Shown: piece after piece, positions 26,959-34,364 of the stretch
Position numbering within the stretch: the stretch's first letter is position 1
Layout of the letters: each line of letters begins with the position of its first letter
From: Candidatus Thioglobus sp.
GTDB lineage: Bacteria > Pseudomonadota > Gammaproteobacteria > Arenicellales > UBA868
Assembly (NCBI GenBank): GCA_004212795.1
Contig: SHBR01000008.1
Coordinates: 1 to 58,948, forward strand
DNA: 58,948 bases
Reading direction: 5' to 3'
Translations under genes and position numbers: made by a program
The notes under the pieces: model-generated
What the model was told of the DNA's origin: nothing
Seen by the model: only the letters and a program-made list of their open reading frames with translations
The model's database searches: none

Positions 26959-27576
26959 ATGAGCGTGACTCAATCTCCATTAATCGAAGTGTTACAGCCG
27001 ATCTCTGCGCCCGGCGTCGGTGGGGGAATTGAATTTCAAATGCGGGAAATACCGTTTAGGACCCATTTGAATCTTCGCGGGGACCCGAATGATTCCCAAT
27101 TTATGAACTGCGCGTCTTCGTTGTTGGGGGTTGAGCTCCCACTGGCGCCAAACTCAGTAACAGAGAATTCAGAATGGCGGGTCTGCTGGTTGGGCCCCGA
27201 TGAATGGTTGTTGCTTGGCTTAACGGCTCAAGATGTTCTGGCAGAGTTTCGAAATCAATTTCTGCGGTTCCACAGCGCGGTCGTCGAGTTATCGGGCGGA
27301 CAAACAATTATTCGCATCGGAGGTCACGCTTGGCGGGATGTCTTGGCTTCAGCTTGCCCGCTAGACCTTCACCCGAGGGCGTTTAAGCCTCGGCAGTGCG
27401 CCCAGACTGTCTTTGCGCACACAAATGTGCTTTTAATTAGCGTTAGTGATGAAGGTGGGTGTGAGGTGATCGCGGTGGATCTCGTTGTCCGTCGAAGTTT
27501 CGCTGATCATCTCGGCCGATGGTTGATCGATGCAGCGACTGAATGTGGTTTTGAGTTCGGATTGCCTATTGAGTGA
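26959..27576 (+). CDS. soxG: Sarcosine oxidase, gamma subunit
   Basis: The gamma subunit (205 residues) completes the heterotetrameric sarcosine oxidase and is a GcvT-like structural subunit without known cofactor. I start at the ATG at 26959, where AGGAG at 26947-26951 lies 7 bases upstream; a longer frame reads back into the BKACE gene. Recognisable family segments are EIPFRTHLNLRGDP, CWLGPDEWLLLG and the VVELSGGQTIIRIGG block, followed by PLDLHPRAF. It lies after the BKACE gene rather than directly after soxA as in the usual soxBDAG order. The short gaps show that one operon covers all five genes. Confidence 0.93.
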   Translation: MSVTQSPLIEVLQPISAPGVGGGIEFQMREIPFRTHLNLRGDPNDSQFMNCASSLLGVELPLAPNSVTENSEWRVCWLGPDEWLLLGLTAQDVLAEFRNQFLRFHSAVVELSGGQTIIRIGGHAWRDVLASACPLDLHPRAFKPRQCAQTVFAHTNVLLISVSDEGGCEVIAVDLVVRRSFADHLGRWLIDAATECGFEFGLPIE

Positions 27577-27629
27577 TTATTAAGGCGCTATTTGCAGAAC
27601 TTCTAACAACCTCTTAAGGGGGGCAGTTC

Positions 27630-28547
27630 ATGGAAAGAGTGGTTTATATCAATGAGGAGTTTTTGCCTGAATCCAAGGCCTGCGTTTCTTTCAGGGATCG
27701 CGGATTTGTGCTTGGTGACGCAGTGTTTGATGCGGAACGCACTTTTGATGGAAGCATTTTTCGGCTGGAGGCTCACATCAACCGCTTATTTAAGTCTCTT
27801 GATAAAGCGAAAATCGACCCGGGCCTGCCACAGTCCAAGATGATTGAGATTACTCATGAGGTGCTCGCGATGAACCGTGACCTTCTCCAGCCCGGGGACG
27901 ATTACTGGATTATGCAGAGGGTTACGCGTGGGCTCAATATTGTCGGGGGCGAGCTCTGGCGGAGCTCAAGTCCGACTGTGATTATTGAATGCACTCCGCT
28001 ACCGTTAAAAGCTCGGGCACCCATGATTCGCGATGGACTGGATATTTTCACGCCTGATACCAGAAGGGTGCCGCCGGAATGTCTTGACCCGAATATCAAA
28101 AGTCATAATTATTTAAACCTTGTTTTGGCGGATCTCGAAGTCCGAGAGCGATCTGGCCATGCTTGGGCCGTGTTGCTGGATACTCGCGGCTTTTTATCCG
28201 AGGGAATCGGGAGTAATATCTTTATCGTCAGAGACGGTGTCTTGTCGACCCCTAGAGTCGATTTTGTCCTGCCCGGTATCAGTCGCGAAGTCGTTATTGA
28301 GCAGGCCGAGAGACTCGGAATCAAAATTGAGGAACGGGATATCTTGCCGGATGAGGCCAAAGAGGCCGACGAAGCGTTTATTACGTCAACTAGTTTTTGT
28401 ATTTGCCCGGTCCGCTCTTATGATGGTGTCCCTCTAAATCAGGTTCAGCAAAATATCCCAGGCCCAATCACCCGATCGCTGAGTGACGCTTTTTCTGAAC
28501 AAGTCGGCTTGGATTTTCGGGGACAGTACATCGACACGTTGGGATAA
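27630..28547 (+). CDS. Class IV aminotransferase (BCAT / D-amino-acid transaminase fold)
   Basis: A 305-residue fold type IV PLP enzyme. The N-terminus has SFRDRGFVLGDAVFDAERTFDG (positions 21-42 within the gene), the PLP lysine is K156 in NIKSHNYLN, and the cofactor-binding motif is LSEGIGSNIF near residue 190. The C-terminal EAFITSTSF loop is characteristic. The family includes branched-chain aminotransferase, D-alanine aminotransferase and 4-amino-4-deoxychorismate lyase, and the residues seen do not decide between them. A purine-rich AAGGGGGG-type ribosome site precedes the ATG. It follows soxG by 53 bases on the same strand and may belong to the operon, perhaps handling an amino acid made from the transported or cleaved substrates. 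Confidence 0.88.
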   Translation: MERVVYINEEFLPESKACVSFRDRGFVLGDAVFDAERTFDGSIFRLEAHINRLFKSLDKAKIDPGLPQSKMIEITHEVLAMNRDLLQPGDDYWIMQRVTRGLNIVGGELWRSSSPTVIIECTPLPLKARAPMIRDGLDIFTPDTRRVPPECLDPNIKSHNYLNLVLADLEVRERSGHAWAVLLDTRGFLSEGIGSNIFIVRDGVLSTPRVDFVLPGISREVVIEQAERLGIKIEERDILPDEAKEADEAFITSTSFCICPVRSYDGVPLNQVQQNIPGPITRSLSDAFSEQVGLDFRGQYIDTLG

Positions 28548-28590
28548 CGTTTGCCGAACTAGCGCTTAAGATGAAAAATCTAACCTCGCT

Positions 28591-28619
28591 TTGACAGATT
28601 ACCCAAGTCATCAGACAAT
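28591..28619 (+). promoter_or_regulatory. Candidate sigma-70 promoter of bioY
   Basis: A perfect TTGACA (28591-28596) is followed after 17 bases by GACAAT (28614-28619), which matches the -10 consensus at four of six positions. Transcription would start near 28626, leaving a leader of about 78 bases. I see no obvious BirA or BioR operator there. Confidence 0.45.
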
Positions 28620-28703
28620 ACAGGCCGCATTTCACACTGGTGATCATCTCCAACTCGATATTGCGATCTAATTGATACCAACCAAGCTATATGAGGATGA
28701 CCT

Positions 28704-29261
28704 ATGCAAGCCTCCATCGTCTCAGAACTCTGGCCCGTTAGTCGTAATTCAAGAACCGCGCAAATAGTGCTGGCGCTAGCGGGTACGTGTTTGCTCGCCA
28801 TATCGGCCAAGGTCCAGGTCCCGTTTTGGCCCGTCCCAATGACTATGCAGACCTTCGTCGTACTTGTTCTCGCAATCGCGTATGGCCCTAAACTGGGATT
28901 TTTCACTGGCGCGCTCTATCTGCTTGAGGGTGCATTGGGATTGCCCGTGTTCGCAACTGGAGCTGGAGTAGCGTACTTGCTCGGACCAACGGGTGGCTAT
29001 TTGTTTGGTTTTGTAATCGCAATGTCGGTGGTCGGATTCTTGGTGAGCAAGGGCTGGGGGCAAACCGCGTTAAGCGTTATGGGCGTCATGTTAATTGGTG
29101 AATTTATAATTTTTTCACTAGGTGTCGGCTGGTTGTCAGGCGTTGTTGGATTCTCAAAAGCAATTACCTTGGGATTCACGCCATTTTTATTGGCTGAGGC
29201 CTTCAAGGTCGTTTTAGCCGTGGTTACCGTGCCTTTAGTATGGCGTGCGCTCAAACGCTAG
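28704..29261 (+). CDS. bioY: Biotin transporter BioY
   Basis: The substrate-binding membrane subunit of biotin uptake (185 residues, six predicted helices). Family hallmarks are the KVQVPFWPVPMTMQTFVVL segment near residue 36, the GALYLLEGALGLPVFA stretch near 72, and GPTGGYLFGF near 95. No bioM/bioN-type energising ATPase or T subunit is nearby; BioY can work alone or with shared ECF modules. It has its own likely promoter and is followed after 24 bases by an AOR-family gene, so the two may be co-transcribed. A functional link between biotin uptake and the tungsten enzyme is not obvious. Confidence 0.93.
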   Translation: MQASIVSELWPVSRNSRTAQIVLALAGTCLLAISAKVQVPFWPVPMTMQTFVVLVLAIAYGPKLGFFTGALYLLEGALGLPVFATGAGVAYLLGPTGGYLFGFVIAMSVVGFLVSKGWGQTALSVMGVMLIGEFIIFSLGVGWLSGVVGFSKAITLGFTPFLLAEAFKVVLAVVTVPLVWRALKR

Positions 29262-29285
29262 CCTCAGGAAAATTCAGGAGAAAAA

Positions 29286-30983
29286 ATGAGAGATTATTTA
29301 CATATTGACCTCGCCGAACAGAAAGTGCGGAGAGAGACGCTGTCGGGCGAGCAAGTTGCTAAAGCGGGCCGTTACCTTATTGCTGAAAAACTGGTTGCCT
29401 GTGGTGCTGCTCAAGTGGACCCTCTCTCGGACGAAAATCCTCTCATTTTTTCGGTTGGCCCGTTTGCGGGCACTAATTTCTCTAATGCGAATCGGATCAG
29501 CGTCGGCTGTCGTAGCCCGTTGACGGGCGGAATTAAAGAAGCGAACGCAGGGGGTAGTTTTGGATTTGCGTTGGGACAGCTGTCGGTTGCCGGCATGACC
29601 CTAAATGGCGCTTGTAAAGAGTGGACATTAATGCGAATTACGGTTGAGGGCGAGGTCACCTTCTCCTCCGCTGATGACCTGCTCGGGTTATCCAACTTCG
29701 AATGTGCGGCTAAATTGCATGAGCGATTTGGAAAAAAAGTCAGTCTTGCGCTATGTGGCCCCGTTGGGGAGTACGGTGGGCTGCTCGCGGGAATATCATT
29801 TAGCGATACTGATCTTAGGCCGTCAAGGCTTGCAGCTCGGGGCGGTGTAGGTGCCGTGATGGGCGTAAAGAGAGTGAAGGCGATTGTTGTGGATCTTCAT
29901 AAGATGCCCAAGCTACATGACCGGAAAAAAGTCATTGGAGCCGTTAAGCATTACAACGCGTTGCTTAAAGAGGATGAGGTTGCACAAAACATGAAAACTT
30001 ATGGGACAGCGATGATGGCTGATACCCAGAATTATCTTGGTGGACTTCCGGTTAAGAATTTTTCTTCCGGACAGTTAGTGGATCCCGAGAACGAAGTCAT
30101 GCGTATGGGTGGTGAGTTTATTCGTGAGCAGAATCTGGAGCGAGGCGGCGAAACTGCCCACGCATGCATGCCAGGATGCACGATCGAATGCAGTAACGTT
30201 TACGTCGATAAGGATGGCAAAGAAATTGTGTCTCCAGTGGAATACGAAACGATTGGCCTGATGGGCACTAACTGTGGCTTAACAGATCCGGACGAGCTGG
30301 CCCATGTTAACTTTGCGGCCAATGATCTAGGAATCGACACGATAGAGGCCGGCGCGATGATTGCGGTTCTGATGGATGTTGGAGAGGGGCAATTTGGAGA
30401 TGTTCAGTTTATGCTGGATGTACTTGACGAGATCAAAAAGGGAACCGAACAGGGCAAGATTTGGGCGCAGGGGACAGCCCGTGTCGGAAAACATTATGGT
30501 GCCGCTCGGATTCCGGTGATCAAGCAGCAGGCGATCAGCGCCTATGATCCCCGCGTCGTTGAGGGCACCGGCATCACAATGATGATGACGGCACAAGGCG
30601 CTGATCATACCGCCGGCAATCTTCCTAAGCTTGATTGCCGCGAAATGGATGCTTCTCAAATTGTTGCGGCGAGTTTTGAAGCGCAACGTGTAATGGCGGC
30701 TTCGGATTCGTTGGGGATATGCATCTTTGGCCGGGTCGTTACTGATACAAACGCCGACTTTATTATCGAGGCAATGAACAATGCGCTTGGTACAGATTTC
30801 CCTAAATCTTTTTATGACGAAATCGGTATTGAAACATTACGCCTTGAGCATGAATTCAACCGTCAGGCGGGCTTTACAGATGATGATGATGATCTGCCGA
30901 ATTTCTTTTATGACGAATCTCTTCCGCCAATGAACAGGGTTGCCAGGTTTCGGGGCGAAGAGGTTAATCGCTTCAGGGAGTGA
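29286..30983 (+). CDS. AOR-family tungsten/molybdenum oxidoreductase (first paralogue)
   Basis: A 565-residue member of the aldehyde:ferredoxin oxidoreductase family, which uses a bis-pyranopterin tungsten (or molybdenum) cofactor and a 4Fe-4S cluster. The N-terminal domain shows FSVGPFAGTNFSNANR and SPLTGGIKEANAGG, matching the pterin-binding AOR_N pattern. The cluster cysteines are C294, C298, C302 and C479 (ACMPGCTIECSN and GICIFG). The first spacing is CxxxC, not the CxxC of hyperthermophile AOR. RLAARGGVGAVMGVKRVKAI is the usual cofactor-contact loop. It is preceded by a GGAG-type site and bioY and is convergent to two FAD enzymes. The substrate could be an aldehyde or another carbonyl; the electron acceptor is probably the nearby polyferredoxin. 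Confidence 0.9.
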   Translation: MRDYLHIDLAEQKVRRETLSGEQVAKAGRYLIAEKLVACGAAQVDPLSDENPLIFSVGPFAGTNFSNANRISVGCRSPLTGGIKEANAGGSFGFALGQLSVAGMTLNGACKEWTLMRITVEGEVTFSSADDLLGLSNFECAAKLHERFGKKVSLALCGPVGEYGGLLAGISFSDTDLRPSRLAARGGVGAVMGVKRVKAIVVDLHKMPKLHDRKKVIGAVKHYNALLKEDEVAQNMKTYGTAMMADTQNYLGGLPVKNFSSGQLVDPENEVMRMGGEFIREQNLERGGETAHACMPGCTIECSNVYVDKDGKEIVSPVEYETIGLMGTNCGLTDPDELAHVNFAANDLGIDTIEAGAMIAVLMDVGEGQFGDVQFMLDVLDEIKKGTEQGKIWAQGTARVGKHYGAARIPVIKQQAISAYDPRVVEGTGITMMMTAQGADHTAGNLPKLDCREMDASQIVAASFEAQRVMAASDSLGICIFGRVVTDTNADFIIEAMNNALGTDFPKSFYDEIGIETLRLEHEFNRQAGFTDDDDDLPNFFYDESLPPMNRVARFRGEEVNRFRE

Positions 30984-30992
30984 GGGTGTCGT

Positions 30993-32318
30993 TTAGATTC
31001 CGACAATGGGATCGATTTCTGAACCGTCACTGAACCTTGAAAACCGAAACGGGGTGGGGTCGACAAGCGGTTGTTGATTTGTAATGAGGTCAGATGCCAA
31101 TTCACCGGCAGCGGGCCCGATCCCGAAGCCGTGACCTGAAAAACCAGTTGCAATAAAGAGTCCTGGGTAGTCGTCGACCCCTGAAATAACGGGTACAGCG
31201 TCTGGTGTAACGTCTATCATGCCCGCCCACTGTTCCTCGATGGGGGTGTTAGTGAGTCCGGGAAAGTCTCGAATAAGCGCATGACGGGCTTTATTTAATG
31301 GTGCGGTCAGCGGTTTTGGATCGAGAACCCGATTTACCCTCAACACGTTCAAAAGATTTTGGCGATTTTCTTGCCATTCGACACCGAAGCGATCACCCAG
31401 GCGCATAGAAATGTGGGCGCGCATCATCCACGCAAGCTTCCGAAATTGCGGTAACAAGCGAAACGCGTCCGGCGTTAGATCAAAATAAATTTTGCTTTTT
31501 GCGCCAAGTGCAACGGTATAGCCACCATCTGCCCGAAAGCGAATCGAGTATTCGGGTGCGCTGATTGATGTAGTCGGCCCATTGCTAAACGGACCCGTTC
31601 TTAGAACGGAAGAGCGCACTTTAAGCTGGGGGAGAAGCAAGTCGTGCGCTCGGCAAAAGAGTCGGGACCACGCGCCTGCTGCAATTAAGACGGAAGATGT
31701 TCGAATCGTTCCTTTTTCGGTGACCACACCCGAAATGTTTCCGCCTTCGGTTTCAAGGCCGTAAACTGCTGTTTGTGTCATTATTGTGGCACCGGCCGCC
31801 TGGGCGGCTTTTGCCATTTCGGGTACAGCCATAAAGGGTTCTGCCCGACCATCACTCTCGCAGTACAGCGCGCCTTCCCATTTTCTTGAGCAACCGGGAA
31901 GCAGGGCTTCGATCGCTTTGGTTCGAATAACTCTTGCACCGATTGAAAAAGGCTCGGCAAATTCCAGCCATTGGCTCTGCTTCTCCAATGATTTTTCCGA
32001 GTCAGCAAGGTACAAAGTGCCGCATTGATTAAATCCCGTCCGACCATTAATGCGCTTGTCCATCAGTCGCCAGCGTTTTAAGGATTCGGTGATCAATGGT
32101 AATTCACGGGGATCCCGGCCTTGCTGTCGACACCAGCCCCAATTTCTTGAAGATTGTTCGGCGGCGACTTCCCCTTTCTCCAGTAACACGACAGATATTC
32201 CTCGCTCGGCTAATGTCAAGGCGGCGCTGACGCCAATAATTCCACCACCCACGATGACAACATCAGCTCCGTCTTTAGGAAAACGGTCGGGCGGTATCGG
32301 TTGAACGAGAATAGGCAT
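30993..32318 (-). CDS. FAD-dependent oxidoreductase of the DAO (glycine/D-amino-acid oxidase) family
   Basis: A 441-residue flavoprotein with an N-terminal FAD fold (DVVIVGGGIIGVSAALTLAERG, positions 19-40 within the protein), the RNWGWCRQQGRD segment after it, and a C-terminal FAD-contact region FIATGFSGHGFGIGPAAG. The DAO family oxidises amines and amino acids such as sarcosine, dimethylglycine, glycine or D-amino acids. The RNWG...QGRD motif is common in uncharacterised proteobacterial members next to transporters. Its ATG directly follows the stop of the FAD-linked oxidase gene (TAAATG), so they form a tight pair. The substrate is unknown. It is convergent with the first AOR gene, 9 bases away. 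Confidence 0.88.
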   Translation of the reverse strand: MPILVQPIPPDRFPKDGADVVIVGGGIIGVSAALTLAERGISVVLLEKGEVAAEQSSRNWGWCRQQGRDPRELPLITESLKRWRLMDKRINGRTGFNQCGTLYLADSEKSLEKQSQWLEFAEPFSIGARVIRTKAIEALLPGCSRKWEGALYCESDGRAEPFMAVPEMAKAAQAAGATIMTQTAVYGLETEGGNISGVVTEKGTIRTSSVLIAAGAWSRLFCRAHDLLLPQLKVRSSVLRTGPFSNGPTTSISAPEYSIRFRADGGYTVALGAKSKIYFDLTPDAFRLLPQFRKLAWMMRAHISMRLGDRFGVEWQENRQNLLNVLRVNRVLDPKPLTAPLNKARHALIRDFPGLTNTPIEEQWAGMIDVTPDAVPVISGVDDYPGLFIATGFSGHGFGIGPAAGELASDLITNQQPLVDPTPFRFSRFSDGSEIDPIVGI

Positions 32319-33728
32319 TTAGGAGTGAGGCAGGACTTTTCCCGGATTAAAAAGATTTTCAGGATCAAGCGCTTTTTTGATCACGCGCATGGTGCTGAGT
32401 GCCACGTTATTCTTATAGCGGTGCATATCGTTAAGTTTGAGGATGCCAATACCATGCTCAGCACTGAAGGAGCCGCCCATGCTATCAACGATATCGTGAA
32501 CCAATTTATTGATCTCCTCCCATCTTGAAAGAAACTCATCCTTGGTCATCGACACTGGTTGGGAGAGATTGAAATGAATATTTCCATCCCCCACGTGGCC
32601 GAAAGGACAAGGTCTGATTCCGGGTATACGTTGACCAACTGCTTCTGATGCTTCAGTAATGAAACGTGGCACTTTTGAAACAGGTATTGAAATATCGTGT
32701 TTGATACTGCCCCCTTCGAATAACTGTCCCTCCACAATGCCTTCCCGAATTTTCCAAAGCCGTGCGGCTTGTGTCTCATTGGTCCCTAGAACGGCATCAG
32801 AAATGAGGTTGGCCTCAAGCGCGCTTTGGAGCAGAGTCTCAAGAGTTTCGTCAAGATCGATGGTGGACCCGCTTGCCTGCAGGGAGAGTAAAACGTACCA
32901 ATCATGCTCTGAGGATAGAGGAGGTTCACACGTTGAGACGTGACGGCAGGCAAATGTGAGCCCAATATGCGGAATCAGTTCAAAACTACACAGGGTGCCA
33001 CCACTAAGTTCGGTGGCAAGGCCTAGAAAAGAAATACTGGCCTCAAGATCTTTCAATGCGACAAATGCAGTGACGCTGTGATCAGGATATGGATAAAGTT
33101 TTAAAGTGGCCGCGGTTATGATCCCTAAGGTGCCCTCTGACCCTATGAGTAATTGCTTCAGATCATAGCCCGTGTTGTCTTTCCGCAAGCCCGCAAGATC
33201 CGAGAAAAGTCCTCCGTTTGGCAGTATTGCTTCCAGCCCGAGAACTTGTTCGCGAGTGTTTCCATATCGAAGAACATTGATCCCTCCGGCATTTGTGGCA
33301 AGGTTTCCTCCAATTTGACAACTCCCCTCTGAGGCAAGACTGACTGGAAAGAACCGTCTCGCCTCCTGGGCAGCATTCTGGATATTGGCCAAGATGCATC
33401 CGGCTTCGACCGTGATCGTGTTATTTGCACTATCGATTTCCCGAATCTGATTGAGCCTTTCCAGACTCAGAACAAGTTGGCCAGATTCAGATACCGCCCC
33501 ACCACATAAACCGGTGTTGCCACCTTGCGGCACAATCGAAATACGCTCCTCGATGCACACGTCTACTATTGATTTCACTTCCTGAACTGATTTTGGTCTT
33601 GCAACAACTGACGATTTTCCGTGATATTTCTTCCGCCACTCGAGCAAGTACGGCTCAATATCAGCGGTATCAGTGAGAAGACCGCGGTCGTCCAAAAGTG
33701 GCCGTAATTTATCGTTTAGTTCGCTCAT
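32319..33728 (-). CDS. FAD-linked oxidase of the D-lactate/2-hydroxyglutarate dehydrogenase (GlcD) family
   Basis: A 469-residue VAO/PCMH-fold flavoprotein. The FAD-binding segment is IVPQGGNTGLCGGAV near residue 62, with NLATNAGGINVLRYGNTREQVLG around 140. The FAD_oxidase_C half contains the metal-binding histidines in FGHVGDGNIHFN near 381 and ends in GGSFSAEHGIGILK. Such enzymes oxidise D-2-hydroxy acids (D-lactate, D-2-hydroxyglutarate, glycolate) and pass electrons to ETF or quinone. The same genome fragment encodes ETF-QO. It is followed without a gap by the DAO-type gene and diverges from the polyferredoxin gene across 162 bases. Confidence 0.9.
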   Translation of the reverse strand: MSELNDKLRPLLDDRGLLTDTADIEPYLLEWRKKYHGKSSVVARPKSVQEVKSIVDVCIEERISIVPQGGNTGLCGGAVSESGQLVLSLERLNQIREIDSANNTITVEAGCILANIQNAAQEARRFFPVSLASEGSCQIGGNLATNAGGINVLRYGNTREQVLGLEAILPNGGLFSDLAGLRKDNTGYDLKQLLIGSEGTLGIITAATLKLYPYPDHSVTAFVALKDLEASISFLGLATELSGGTLCSFELIPHIGLTFACRHVSTCEPPLSSEHDWYVLLSLQASGSTIDLDETLETLLQSALEANLISDAVLGTNETQAARLWKIREGIVEGQLFEGGSIKHDISIPVSKVPRFITEASEAVGQRIPGIRPCPFGHVGDGNIHFNLSQPVSMTKDEFLSRWEEINKLVHDIVDSMGGSFSAEHGIGILKLNDMHRYKNNVALSTMRVIKKALDPENLFNPGKVLPHS

Positions 33729-33890
33729 TTTTGAGTAGTATCAGTTCCAAGCCAGGATACACTTTTAATTTCCATAGTGGAGAAGTAGTAATTATAGAGC
33801 GGAGGTTTGTAAAGATAGTGTCACTTAGGTATCTTTTTTTGGTAAATTGGGCCACAGAACGAATGGGAAATTTTTCAAAGGAGTCGTGAT

Positions 33891-34364
33891 ATGCAACGAT
33901 CGCTTCATATGGAGCCAAGTCTGTGCACGGGATGTCTGCAGTGTGAGATGGCTTGCAGTTTTGAGCATGAAGGCGAGTTTATTCCAGCCCGCTCTCGGAT
34001 TCGGGTGTTCGAGTTCGAGCACGGTCGTACATCAGTGCCTTATACCTGTACACAATGCGTTGAAGCATGGTGTATGAAAGCATGCCCAACAAACGCGATA
34101 TCCATTGATAGTGACTTAGGTGCAAAACTGGTTAGTGCCCAGGCTTGTGTGGGCTGCAAAGCCTGTGTTTCGGCGTGCCCTTTTGGGACGATTGAGTTTA
34201 ATCCGTTTAGTGGAAAGGTCGATAAATGCGATCTTTGCGGAGGAGACCCTCAATGCGTGGCGGCGTGCCCGACGGATGCTATTACGTACGTTGACGCTGG
34301 TGCTTCCGGCGTAGGGCGGATGGCGTCGGCTGCGAAACAATCACATCACGAGGCAGTGTCATGA
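33891..34364 (+). CDS. Polyferredoxin subunit with four 4Fe-4S motifs, partner of AOR
   Basis: A 157-residue electron-transfer protein of the HycB/NrfC/DmsB type. Four cysteine groups are visible: LCTGCLQCEMAC near residue 9, CTQCVEAWCMKACP near 46, ACVGCKACVSACP near 80, and KCDLCGGDPQCVAACP near 109. Three or four clusters form a wire. AAAGGAG lies 7 bases before the ATG. The stop overlaps the start of the second AOR gene by 4 bases (ATGA), so the two are made together and almost certainly form a complex, as in AorAB-type enzymes. No membrane anchor is present, so the acceptor is probably soluble. Confidence 0.92.
   Translation: MQRSLHMEPSLCTGCLQCEMACSFEHEGEFIPARSRIRVFEFEHGRTSVPYTCTQCVEAWCMKACPTNAISIDSDLGAKLVSAQACVGCKACVSACPFGTIEFNPFSGKVDKCDLCGGDPQCVAACPTDAITYVDAGASGVGRMASAAKQSHHEAVS

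Noticed and set aside
27630-28547. Assignment of the class IV aminotransferase as ilvE or dat
   Set aside because: The fold is clear, but residues that distinguish branched-chain, D-amino-acid and aminodeoxychorismate enzymes could not be judged reliably, so no gene symbol is given.
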